NCBI GenBank assembly: GCA_964371615.1
Contig: CAYJMS010000001.1
Span: 1 to 64,000, forward strand
Source: SpSt-333 sp964371615
GTDB lineage: Bacteria > Bacteroidota > Ignavibacteria > UBA10030 > UBA8401
DNA: 64,000 nt
Direction of reading: 5' to 3'
Both the position numbers and the translations under genes were made by a program. Below, in pieces: positions 53,406 through 61,766 of this stretch. The notes below the pieces were generated by a model. It ran no database searches, was not told the DNA's origin, and saw only the letters and a list, made by a program, of their open reading frames with translations. Within the stretch, counting starts at the first letter, position 1. Every line of letters begins with the position of its first letter.

Positions 53406-55721
53406 ATGACACTGCAATTGAAAATATCGCCGATCTTGATGGTTGCTTCGACGGCCGTTCTTTTCCTGTGGGCAGTTGTCGTTGCCGGTTGCAGCGGCAT
53501 ATCGTATCTCGCTCCGGGAGAGAAACTCTATACCGGCGCTGACGTGACCATTGTGGAACAGCATGATCAACAGGTTGCGGACGAGGTGGAAGACCAATTG
53601 GATCAATTGATCAAACCGGAACCGAACGCAAATTTTCTCGGAGTGTTCCGGTATAAATTGTGGCTCTATAATATCGGGATCTTTACGGAAAGCCTGGGAG
53701 AACCCCCCGTGCTTCTCAGCGCCGTTGCTCCGGATCGGGTTGCCGCACGAATGCGTACGCTGGTTGAGAATAACGGATATTTTTGGTCCGATGTCGGTTA
53801 TACCATCCGGGAAGAAGAACAGACGGCAGACATTCAATACACGATAACGGTCCGAACGCCGTACCGTTTCGGCGTCATTACCGTCAAAGATACCGGCACC
53901 GCCTGTATCGATGCCATCCGGTCGTCGATGGGAGCATCGGTGCTTGTTTCTGGAGATCAATTCAATCTCGATAAATTGCGTCAGGAACGGGAGCGCATTG
54001 ATGCCGTACTGAAGAACAAAGGCTTTTTCTTTTTCTCGCCGGATTTTATCACGTTCCAGGCGGATTCCGCTGCAGGAGACAGATCGGTCAACATCGTCAT
54101 TCAACTTAAAAAAGATATTCTCCCGGAAGCGACTCGTGTCTATCGTATCGGCCGCATCACTGTCTATTCCGGATATTCGCTCAATCGCGACAGTGCGACA
54201 GGTGTATCCGATCGTGCCGAATTAACGAACGGCATTTACTATGTCGATCTTGATCGCGAGTTTGAACCGGATGTCATCACGCGATCGGTGTTCTTTCATC
54301 AAGGATCTCTCTATGGCAGAGGCGACCATGAACGGACATTGAACAGGCTGATGAATCTCGGCGTCTTCAAATATGTGAATATTCATTTCATTCCTTCAGA
54401 CTCAGCCGGTGTCGCTCGGTTGGATCCCCACATCTATCTGACGCCGTTGCTGATGAAAAGTATTCGTCTGGAATTGCAGGCTGTCTCCAAATCGAATAAC
54501 CTTGTAGGGCCGGTGTTTGAGATCGGTTACCGCGACAGGAATCTGCTTGGCGGTGCCGAACTGCTGAAACTGAGCCTCGAAACCGGATTTGAAGTACCGA
54601 GTTCCACGGGACAATCCGGCGGGATTTCATATTCGATCGGCACCCGCGCAGAACTTGATCTTCCGAAGTTTGTAACGCCGTTCAATTTTGGCAACAGTGC
54701 AAGCCTCTTTGTGCCGAAAACCCGCATCGTACTGGGAGTGACGCAGCTGCATCGATTGAAATATTATCAGATGCTCTCGTTGGATGCATCATTCGGCTAC
54801 AATTGGAAACCGACGCTCAGCACGGAACACAATTTCAATCCGTTTTCGACATCATTTGCGCAAGTGACGAGGACGACAGAGATATTTACCGACTTGTTGA
54901 ATACGAATCCGCTGCTGCGAAAGAGTTTTGAAGAGCAATTCATCATCGGTGAATATTATTCGTTTACGTATAACGATCAACTCGAAAAAGCCCGGAAAAA
55001 TCATTGGTATTTCAAGGGAAGCATTGATCTGTCGGGAAACCTGCTGTACCTCATGCAGTCGCTCCTGTCCGAACGGAAAGCAACACCCGATATGCCGTTC
55101 ACACTCTTCGGGATCGCCTATTCACAATTCAGTAAGTTCGATATCGATGTGCGGTACTATTATAATACAGTTGATCAATCATCGGCGCTTGTCGGCAGGT
55201 TCATCGCCGGGATCGGTTTTGCCTACGGCAACTCATCCACCTTGCCGTACGGTAAACAATTCTATATCGGAGGAAGCAACAGTGTGCGTGCATTTGTTTT
55301 GCGCGGCCTTGGGCCGGGTTCGTACGCCGTTCCCGACAGTATCGACGAAAATTCATTCATAGATCAGGCCGGAGATGTTACACTGGAAGCGAATATCGAA
55401 TACAGGTTTCCGATCGTCGGTGTATTGAACGGAGCGCTCTTTGTCGACGCGGGAAATATCTGGCTTCGGCATGATGATCCGAATCGTCCCGGGGGCAAGT
55501 TTTCCGGCTCAACGTTTATGAAAGAAATTGCGGTCGGAACGGGTTTCGGGATGCGATGCGATCTTTCGTTTCTCATCCTCCGTCTCGACATTGCTTTTCC
55601 GCTGCGCGTCCCGTCTCTTCCCGAGAACGACCGCTGGGTTGTATCGAAGATTGATCTCGGCGATCCGTCGTGGAGAAGGAATAATCTCACATTTAATATC
55701 GCCATTGGATATCCGTTCTGA
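53406..55721 (+). CDS. tamL: TamL-like BamA-family outer-membrane lipoprotein
   Basis: 771 residues of the Omp85 superfamily. It has a lipoprotein signal (VVVAGC, Cys29), which distinguishes Bacteroidota TamL from proteobacterial TamA. POTRA-like domains span ~35-400 (NNGYFWSDVGYTIRE, LNRLMNLGVFKYVNI), and a C-terminal barrel (~400-771) has FYIGGSNSVRAFVLRGLGPGSY (the conserved VRGF/Y-type L6 loop) and a terminal aromatic residue (IAIGYPF). It follows tamB by 30 nt, the expected partner arrangement. Confidence 0.92.
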   Translation: MTLQLKISPILMVASTAVLFLWAVVVAGCSGISYLAPGEKLYTGADVTIVEQHDQQVADEVEDQLDQLIKPEPNANFLGVFRYKLWLYNIGIFTESLGEPPVLLSAVAPDRVAARMRTLVENNGYFWSDVGYTIREEEQTADIQYTITVRTPYRFGVITVKDTGTACIDAIRSSMGASVLVSGDQFNLDKLRQERERIDAVLKNKGFFFFSPDFITFQADSAAGDRSVNIVIQLKKDILPEATRVYRIGRITVYSGYSLNRDSATGVSDRAELTNGIYYVDLDREFEPDVITRSVFFHQGSLYGRGDHERTLNRLMNLGVFKYVNIHFIPSDSAGVARLDPHIYLTPLLMKSIRLELQAVSKSNNLVGPVFEIGYRDRNLLGGAELLKLSLETGFEVPSSTGQSGGISYSIGTRAELDLPKFVTPFNFGNSASLFVPKTRIVLGVTQLHRLKYYQMLSLDASFGYNWKPTLSTEHNFNPFSTSFAQVTRTTEIFTDLLNTNPLLRKSFEEQFIIGEYYSFTYNDQLEKARKNHWYFKGSIDLSGNLLYLMQSLLSERKATPDMPFTLFGIAYSQFSKFDIDVRYYYNTVDQSSALVGRFIAGIGFAYGNSSTLPYGKQFYIGGSNSVRAFVLRGLGPGSYAVPDSIDENSFIDQAGDVTLEANIEYRFPIVGVLNGALFVDAGNIWLRHDDPNRPGGKFSGSTFMKEIAVGTGFGMRCDLSFLILRLDIAFPLRVPSLPENDRWVVSKIDLGDPSWRRNNLTFNIAIGYPF

Positions 55722-55808
55722 CCCGGAAGGCACAGCACAAAAGACTCCTCCGGAACACTATGGAAATAATTGTCACAGCATCATTCACCGTTATATCAGG
55801 AGCCTACC

Positions 55809-56171
55809 ATGCAGATACAGATCAATACCGATAGAAATATCAAAGCACATGCGGCATTTTCCACTGCGCTGACCGAACGGATCGGAAAAGCATTGAGCCG
55901 ATTCAGTAATCGCATTACGCGGCTGGAGGTGCATTTGAGCGATGAAAACGCCGGAAAGAGCGGTCAGAACGATAAACGGTGCATGCTGGAAGCACGTCTT
56001 GAAAACCGTCAGCCGGTTTCGGTAATCCATCTGGCTGCAACGGTGGACCAGGCTGTCGACGGCGCCGTCGACAAGATGCTGCATGTGATCGATAGTACTC
56101 TGGACCGTCTCCACGACCGGCAGCGGCGTGGCGCCGGTAACGAACACGGCTCCACAACCGATCAGTTGTGA
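55809..56171 (+). CDS. HPF/RaiA-type ribosome-associated protein
   Basis: 120 residues with the beta-alpha-beta-beta-beta-alpha pattern of the hibernation-promoting family: a first strand MQIQINTDRNI, helix ALTERIGKALSRF, ITRLEVHLSDEN, MLEARLENRQPVSVIHLAATVDQAVDGAVDKMLHVI. The helix basic patch and length (~100-120) agree with short HPF/YfiA proteins that idle ribosomes under stress. The C-terminal tail is polar. AGGAG lies 8 nt before the ATG. Divergent, so family assignment rests on pattern. Confidence 0.75.
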   Translation: MQIQINTDRNIKAHAAFSTALTERIGKALSRFSNRITRLEVHLSDENAGKSGQNDKRCMLEARLENRQPVSVIHLAATVDQAVDGAVDKMLHVIDSTLDRLHDRQRRGAGNEHGSTTDQL

Positions 56172-56268
56172 TCGGCAGCCCTATGGCGTAATCCGCACCG
56201 GTGACTACAAACGGCAATAAAACAAGCATTTCTGAGGTAAAATCTCATGCCGTACACCACCGAAAAAG

Positions 56269-56328
56269 GGATTAACTACTCTTTCATTCCTTTGGACGAT
56301 TTCTTTACCGCACTTCGACAATTACATT
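56269..56328 (+). promoter_or_regulatory. Putative promoter unit, conserved box copy 3
   Basis: GGATTAACTACTC...TTTGG (56269-56295) matches 24 of 27 positions of copy 2. TACATT at 56323 falls at the invariant 54-nt distance. Predicted transcription starts near 56335, about 10 nt before the first of three hairpins. 56172-56268 upstream contains no gene. Confidence 0.55.
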
Positions 56329-56334
56329 CTAATA

Positions 56335-56541
56335 GTTATTGTTGCGGATCAGTAGTGGTTCTGTCCGACTGTTCCGTTGACAGTAACATGTGAAAAGGCG
56401 ATTGCTCATGTTCGGGCACTGTTGAACAGCAGAGGTTCTGTCCGGCTGAATCCGGTCTTTCGGTCCGAGCAGAGCGATCATAGAAGATCTGAGACTTCGG
56501 AAGAATAGTGGTCCTGTCCGATTCTTCCGGAGTCGCTTTTT
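56335..56541 (+). ncRNA. Candidate structured RNA: three hairpins with a conserved 14-nt loop
   Basis: Three stems of unrelated sequence enclose loops matching AGWGGTYCTGTCCG. Hairpin 1 (56345-56376): CGGATCAGT/ACTGTTCCG with one T-T mismatch. Hairpin 2 (56427-56448): CAGC/GCTG. Hairpin 3 (56493-56534): 14 bp, GACTTCGGAAGAAT/ATTCTTCCGGAGTC. Loop-to-loop spacing is 77 and 76 nt. Hairpin 3 is followed by GCTTTTT, making it terminator-like. Conserved loops on compensating stems are what RNA, not protein, selection produces. It could be a ~205-nt sRNA or an attenuating leader for the barrel gene at 56615. I know of no family that it matches. Confidence 0.6.
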
Positions 56542-56614
56542 CCCGCGCTGTGCTTTTTTCACTTCTTGTACTGTCATCAAGAGATTTACCACATATAATA
56601 CAACGGAGGTTGTG

Positions 56615-57175
56615 ATGGCAATTCGTTTTGCAGTAGGTTTTTTCCTGGTCATGATAATTGCCATTCCGGTTCCGGCGCAAAATTCGGTGAGTTTTGGTCC
56701 ACAGGTCGGATTTTTTAAAGCGCAGGATGCTGATGGCGTTCGCGGAATGGGCGGACTTGCGCTCCGACTCAACGTATCCGAGGGGATCGGTATTGAAGGA
56801 TCCATCAATTATCGCAAAGAACGGTATTTCGACAACTACGTGGATGTGAATACATGGCCGGTGATGGTGACCGGATTGTTCTATCTGGTCCCTGTCGTCT
56901 ATGGCGCTGTCGGTGTCGGCTGGTACAATACATCAATCGACTATAATATTCCTCCCGGATATTTGGGAGCAGGCACCACATACTCAACAGAAACGTATCA
57001 GGAATTCGGATGGCATTTCGGCGGAGGCGTCGAACTTCCCGTGACATCGTCGGTCAAACTCATCGGCGATCTCAAATATGTGTTCCTGGATTACGATTTT
57101 ACGAATTTTCCGGGCAGCAACGGTATCAACAGTAATTTTTACGTCTTCACTGCAGGATTGCTCTTTACTCTTTGA
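56615..57175 (+). CDS. Small outer-membrane beta-barrel protein
   Basis: 186 residues with a signal peptide (MAIRFAVGFFLVMIIAIPVPAQ) and an OmpW/OmpX-like eight-strand pattern: alternating strands such as SVSFGPQVGFF, WHFGGGVELPVTSSVKLIGDLKYVFLDYDF and the C-terminal FYVFTAGLLFTL. GGAGG precedes GTG 56612/ATG 56615; either start is possible. It is encoded about 75 nt downstream of the hairpin RNA's T-run, so its expression may depend on read-through. Ligand unknown. Confidence 0.78.
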   Translation: MAIRFAVGFFLVMIIAIPVPAQNSVSFGPQVGFFKAQDADGVRGMGGLALRLNVSEGIGIEGSINYRKERYFDNYVDVNTWPVMVTGLFYLVPVVYGAVGVGWYNTSIDYNIPPGYLGAGTTYSTETYQEFGWHFGGGVELPVTSSVKLIGDLKYVFLDYDFTNFPGSNGINSNFYVFTAGLLFTL

Positions 57176-57227
57176 AGAAAGTATCGAAGAGTTGTCGAAC
57201 ACATAACACTCAACGAAAGGAACCGCT

Positions 57228-57662
57228 ATGAAAATCCGACTATCGATGATGACCATCGTATTGATCGTTGTCCTGGCAATGACCGCCAGTGCATCGGGCA
57301 AGGATGAGATCCGGAAATATTTCAACAATGCCGCAACCAAAGTGAAAGCAACGGAGAATCCTGTCGAAAAACGTGCGATTCTCGACAAGTCATTTGAACG
57401 AATGACACTGGCGTTGGAAATGGTGCAACAGTCTCCAATGACCTCCGGTAACGATCTCGCCGGCATAGATCACATCAAGTCAATGATACGGGAAAAACAA
57501 AATGAGATGGCGGGTGTCGACGGATATGAACGCGTGCCGGATATGCAACTCAATCTCTTTGCGGATTACGTCGTGCAGGATATGGAGCAGGCGGATCAGA
57601 TCATCTCCGTCAGCCTCGTAACACTCCTTTTGATTCTTCTCATTGTCGTGCTCTTGGTGTGA
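57228..57662 (+). CDS. Secreted hypothetical protein with C-terminal membrane span
   Basis: 144 residues: an N-terminal signal (MKIRLSMMTIVLIVVLAMTASASG), a helical soluble part (RKYFNNAATKVKATENPVEKRAILDKSFERMTLALEMV) and a C-terminal hydrophobic segment (SLVTLLLILLIVVLLV). The tail would anchor the domain on the periplasmic side. AAAGGAACCGCT precedes the ATG. No known family. Confidence 0.65.
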   Translation: MKIRLSMMTIVLIVVLAMTASASGKDEIRKYFNNAATKVKATENPVEKRAILDKSFERMTLALEMVQQSPMTSGNDLAGIDHIKSMIREKQNEMAGVDGYERVPDMQLNLFADYVVQDMEQADQIISVSLVTLLLILLIVVLLV

Positions 57663-57698
57663 TAGATTGGCATTGAATGAAATTGTCCGGAGTTTGAC

Positions 57699-58862
57699 AT
57701 GGTCGATTGGAATGAACGTTCGGAACCGAGAACGGTAATACGAATGCTTGGTATGGGCGCATGGTATAGTGCGCTCATAGGCATTTTTTCGTCATGCAGT
57801 CTCGTTCTTCCCGTGCAGCGGGATACACGGCAATTATTTCCGGAATTGCATCCGATTTCGAATTCGATCGTGTTCATTATTCATGGAGACGGCGACTATC
57901 TCTATCACGACACCGCCGGGAACGAATACAGGGCGGATGAAGAGGCTTTGGCGGGGGCTAAAAGAGTCGGAGAGCAAAATCCCGGATCGGAAGTTCTCAT
58001 CTTTCATCAAAAGACAAGAAGAGACTTCCTGTTCGTATTTCCCCGATGCGACGGGGAATGGTATCGATACCGGAATGGTTCGCTGATCGCCACGGGTTCA
58101 TACTGGCGTGGTAAAGATGCATTGCGGTTTGAACCGGAAGTGGATTTGTATCGGCGGTTCGGCGCCAATAACGAAGTGAGCGGAGCAAGCGTGTTTCTGT
58201 ATTTCGGCCATGAAATCCCCGAATTTCACGGCAGGAACTACGACATGTCGTATCCGGATCAGTCGTTTACAGTGAATGATCTTGCCGTGGGATTACAAGG
58301 ATTCACAAATAATTCTAAGAAATTCGATCTGCTGGTGCTCTCTACCTGCTACGGTGGAACGCCATATACGATCAGCACACTCGGACCGTATGCAAAAATG
58401 ATTATCGCTTCTCCTGAGAATCTTCACCTGTCATATTTCGATCTTCGGACGCTGGAATGGCTGGAGATTTCTACGGAAGAGGACGCCCTGTCCGCATTTG
58501 CGGATCGTTTCGCTCGGGAGGCATTCGACCGTCTGCGAGAACGAACGCTGACCACTGTTACTGTTGCGGTGTACGATGTAAATCGGGTGCAGGATTTTTT
58601 ACAATCAGTTCAAACAACATCTGATATGTGGCCGGTGACCGACGAACAGAATGAGCCGGCAAACAAAGAGTTGCAACCAGAGTATTATTGTTCCGACGAC
58701 CCGGCATGCACCACACCGACGACATCCGAAGGAGTAAAGGTGTATTTTCGACCGGCTCTCTTCGGCCGCTCTAAGGATACACAAAGTCACTCGGGCTGGG
58801 GACGGCAGATCAAGAGTGCGTCGCCGGAATTACCGTCAAAGAGTGCTGCAACGGTTCACTAA
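57699..58862 (+). CDS. Clostripain-like (C11) cysteine peptidase, putative lipoprotein
   Basis: 387 residues. The caspase-like fold of clan CD is suggested by a core strand SIVFIIHGDGDY, the histidine motif VFLYFGHEIP (His171) and the cysteine motif DLLVLSTCYGG (Cys217), spaced 46 residues apart as in clostripain-family enzymes. These would form the catalytic dyad and cut after basic residues if typical. The N-terminus has a hydrophobic segment ending FSSC, a possible lipobox, although the lead before it is long (~20 residues). The C-terminal ~90 residues are polar and probably disordered. Surface proteolysis is an inference. Confidence 0.65.
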   Translation: MVDWNERSEPRTVIRMLGMGAWYSALIGIFSSCSLVLPVQRDTRQLFPELHPISNSIVFIIHGDGDYLYHDTAGNEYRADEEALAGAKRVGEQNPGSEVLIFHQKTRRDFLFVFPRCDGEWYRYRNGSLIATGSYWRGKDALRFEPEVDLYRRFGANNEVSGASVFLYFGHEIPEFHGRNYDMSYPDQSFTVNDLAVGLQGFTNNSKKFDLLVLSTCYGGTPYTISTLGPYAKMIIASPENLHLSYFDLRTLEWLEISTEEDALSAFADRFAREAFDRLRERTLTTVTVAVYDVNRVQDFLQSVQTTSDMWPVTDEQNEPANKELQPEYYCSDDPACTTPTTSEGVKVYFRPALFGRSKDTQSHSGWGRQIKSASPELPSKSAATVH

Positions 58863-58921
58863 TTGTTCTCTCTCCATTACCGGAGTTACAGGATAGTCAC
58901 ACTAACATAAGGAATACATCG

Positions 58922-59416
58922 ATGAAAAAGATTTTTCTCTCGGTCATCATGATCGGTTTGTTCGTCATACCTCAACACTCGGATGCACAGGAACGCCCCT
59001 TCGGTCTCGGTATCATTATCGGCGCACCGACCGGCCTCAGTGCGAAACTGTGGACCTCCGACGCCACGGCGTTCGATGCGGGTCTCGGCTGGTCAACGGG
59101 GCGCGACCGGATAGGAACCAGGGATAGCTATTATTACGGCACGAACAGGGTCCATATCCACATGGATTATCTCTGGCATTCGTGGGATGTCATCCAATCG
59201 TCGGAACGATTTCCGTTGTTCTACGGAATCGGAGGCAGCATCAACAGCGGAGACGGATACGAATCGTCGCTGGCAATTCGCGGTGTGTTCGGCATTGCCT
59301 GGATGCCCAGGGATACGCCGATCGACATCTTTCTTGAACTCGTTCCGCTGTTCCAACTTTCTCCCTCTAGCGGATTCGGTATTGACGCCGGTTTTGGCGC
59401 ACGGTATTACTTTTAA
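58922..59416 (+). CDS. Small outer-membrane beta-barrel protein
   Basis: 164 residues with a signal peptide (cleavage near SDAQ) and barrel strands (FGLGIIIGAPTGLSAKLWTSD, AFDAGLGWSTG, HIHMDYLWHSWDV, PLFYGIGGSINSG, IDAGFGARYYF) ending in Phe. The opening GxxxGxPTGLSAKLW is seen in DUF3996-like barrels. Function unknown. ATAAGGAATACATCG precedes the ATG. Confidence 0.75.
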   Translation: MKKIFLSVIMIGLFVIPQHSDAQERPFGLGIIIGAPTGLSAKLWTSDATAFDAGLGWSTGRDRIGTRDSYYYGTNRVHIHMDYLWHSWDVIQSSERFPLFYGIGGSINSGDGYESSLAIRGVFGIAWMPRDTPIDIFLELVPLFQLSPSSGFGIDAGFGARYYF

Positions 59417-59468
59417 CTATTGAATCAATGGAGTTATTGATCACAAAAAAACAAAAAAAGGAGCTCCT

Positions 59469-59804
59469 ATGAAACGCATCCTTATCGGTATTATAGGCGT
59501 GGCATGCATTATTTTGTTGAATACGTGTGCCGACGAAGCGGATCCTCAGTTTCGCATTACAAACGAGCGATCGGATAAAGCCAATGTGCAGATACAAACA
59601 ACCGGCGGTAATACGATCAACATCAATGATGTGGCTTCAGGTCAAACAACGGCGTATCAATCCGCGCCGGAAGGCGATATTGTCGTCACCGCGGTGATCC
59701 AAAACGAAACAATTTCTCCGACGGCAACCTTCTTTGCATCGAAAGATACGCGAACAACTATCGTCATTCTTGGCGGAATCACGCCGACCATACGCATCGA
59801 CTGA
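59469..59804 (+). CDS. Small lipoprotein, hypothetical
   Basis: 111 residues with a lipoprotein signal (IILLNTC, Cys21) and a compact all-beta domain (FRITNERSDKANVQIQT, YQSAPEGDIVVTAVIQ, ATFFASKDTRTTIVIL), immunoglobulin-like in pattern. AAAGGAGCTCCT gives a strong ribosome binding site. No family assigned. The 176-nt gap that follows holds a 7-bp hairpin (CGATCCA/TGGATCG at 59849-59869) and nothing else I can see. Confidence 0.65.
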   Translation: MKRILIGIIGVACIILLNTCADEADPQFRITNERSDKANVQIQTTGGNTININDVASGQTTAYQSAPEGDIVVTAVIQNETISPTATFFASKDTRTTIVILGGITPTIRID

Positions 59805-59980
59805 TAAAGTATGTCGGACACGATGGAGAGTGTACAGAAAATATTTGACGATCCACTTTCCATGGATCGAAATTGACGGCAGACGCCGGCATTTTAGTCG
59901 CATATAAAAACGATGAACGCAATACACAGCATTCATTCAGTAGCACCAACAAATTATTCTAACAAGGGAGAAGTGTCGTC

Positions 59981-61726
59981 ATGAAAATTAAGAACAGATT
60001 ACCGCAGCGTAAAACCCTGCCCAAAGCGCCAACAAATATACTGGGATTGGATGAGATCACGGGAGGCGGTTTACCGCGAGCCAGGCCGACGTTGGTCTGC
60101 GGTGGTGCCGGATGCGGTAAAACTCTTTTTGCGATGGAATTTCTTGTTCGCGGAGCGACAATAAACAATGAACCCGGCGTCTTCATCTCGTTTGAAGAGA
60201 CTGAAAAAGAATTAATCGCCAATGTTGCCTCATTGGGCTACAATCTCGAGGGTCTCATAGCACAGAAAAAAATCTTGCTGGAACATATCCGCATCGAACA
60301 TCCCGACGGTGAACATCCCGTCGAACTCGACCTGAACGAACTTTTTCTTCGGATCCATCAGGCAATTGAAAACATCGGTGCAAAACGGGTTGTGCTCGAC
60401 ACAATCGAAACGCTCTACGCCGGCATGTCGAATCCGCGGATTCTACGGGGCGAATTGCGCAAACTGTTTCGTTGGTTGAAAATCAAAGGTGTTACAACCA
60501 TCATCACTTCAGAGCGGGGTGACGGAACGCTGACTCGGCATGGCCTGGAGGAATATGTTACCGATTGTGTGATTCTGCTCGATCATCGAGTGGAAAATCA
60601 ATCGTCGATACGGCGGCTTCGGATCGTCAAATACCGCGGTTCGACACACGGTACCAACGAATATCCGTTCCTTATCGATGAAGACGGTTTTTCCGTTCTG
60701 CCGGTCACGTCGCTTGGTTTGAATTACTTTTCGTCCCATGAAAGGATTTCGACCGGAATTCCCCGACTGGATACGATGCTGTCGGAAAAGGGGTACTTTC
60801 GCGGCAGTACGGTGCTCGTCTCCGGTACCGCCGGTACAGGAAAGACAAGCATTGCATCCAAATTTGTCCAAGAGGCATGTTCACGAAATGAACGCGTACT
60901 CTTCTTCACGTTTGAGGAATCACCCAGCCAGTTGATGCGGAATATGCTCTCCATCGGAATCCATTTGGAACCGTTTGTGAAAAATGGATTGCTGAAATTT
61001 CACGCAACCCGTCCGACATTGTACGGTCTGGAAACTCATCTGGCAACAAGCATCAGAAAGATCAATATATTTAAACCGACCATTGTTGTCTTTGATCCGA
61101 TAAACTCCTTCATGACGCAGGAAAATCAGGCCGAAGTGAAATCGATGCTTCTCCGGCTTGTCGATTTTTTGAAGATGAAGAAGATCACGACATTTTTTAC
61201 TAGTCTCACGAATTCCGGCGAAAATATGGAGACAACCGATACGTACATCTCTTCCCTGATCGATACGTGGTTGCTGTTGAGGGATATCGAAGTCGGAGGA
61301 GAACGGAACAGAGGGCTGTACGTTCTAAAGTCGCGCGGAATGGCTCATTCCAATCAGATCCGTGAATTCCGTCTGACTGCACACGGCATCGAACTGCTGG
61401 ATGTGTATGTCGGCGCCGACGGCGTACTGACGGGAACCGCACGCATATCGCAGGAGGCGCGGGACAGGGCACAGCAAGTATTGAACCGGCAGGAGATCGG
61501 ACGCAAACAGTTGGAGTTGAAGCGAAAGCGGGAAGTATTGGAAGCGCAAATCAAGGTCCTTCGCTCGGAATATGAATCGGTAGAATCCGAAGCATTGCGA
61601 ACTATGGAGATTGAAAAGGCGAGACTTGTGCGATTTATCCATACCAAAGAGACCATCGCAAAGAGCAGGAAAAGCGACGCCGTGAGGCGGGCAGCGGCTA
61701 TCAAGCGAAAGCCGGTAAAGAAATAA
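59981..61726 (+). CDS. KaiC-like double-domain RecA-type ATPase
   Basis: 581 residues: two tandem KaiC domains and a C-terminal coiled coil (~480-560). Walker A motifs are GGAGCGKT (41-48) and GTAGTGKT (282-289). Paired catalytic glutamates are present in FISFEETEKE and FFTFEESPSQ. The stretch TDTYISSLIDTWLLLRD aligns with the cyanobacterial autophosphorylation loop, giving Ser424-Ser425 in place of Ser-Thr. No kaiA or kaiB is nearby, so this is not by itself a clock; KaiC homologues outside cyanobacteria are linked to stress and signalling. AAGGGAGAAGTG precedes the ATG. It is co-oriented with a radical SAM gene 40 nt downstream. Confidence 0.9.
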   Translation: MKIKNRLPQRKTLPKAPTNILGLDEITGGGLPRARPTLVCGGAGCGKTLFAMEFLVRGATINNEPGVFISFEETEKELIANVASLGYNLEGLIAQKKILLEHIRIEHPDGEHPVELDLNELFLRIHQAIENIGAKRVVLDTIETLYAGMSNPRILRGELRKLFRWLKIKGVTTIITSERGDGTLTRHGLEEYVTDCVILLDHRVENQSSIRRLRIVKYRGSTHGTNEYPFLIDEDGFSVLPVTSLGLNYFSSHERISTGIPRLDTMLSEKGYFRGSTVLVSGTAGTGKTSIASKFVQEACSRNERVLFFTFEESPSQLMRNMLSIGIHLEPFVKNGLLKFHATRPTLYGLETHLATSIRKINIFKPTIVVFDPINSFMTQENQAEVKSMLLRLVDFLKMKKITTFFTSLTNSGENMETTDTYISSLIDTWLLLRDIEVGGERNRGLYVLKSRGMAHSNQIREFRLTAHGIELLDVYVGADGVLTGTARISQEARDRAQQVLNRQEIGRKQLELKRKREVLEAQIKVLRSEYESVESEALRTMEIEKARLVRFIHTKETIAKSRKSDAVRRAAAIKRKPVKK

Positions 61727-61766
61727 CAAGATCAAAGGTCTGTGATACGATGACAAGGAATTCTAT

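Noticed and set aside
56336..56680. Minus-strand frame of 114 codons across the hairpin array
   Set aside because: Its apparent repeated peptides (SDRTT, RPDSA) come from the RNA loop repeat. It has no plausible start, runs into the barrel gene on the other strand, and the stem complementarity explains the sequence better.
59981..61726. A complete circadian Kai clock
   Set aside because: Only a KaiC-like gene is present; no KaiA or KaiB frame occurs in the window, so a clock cannot be claimed.
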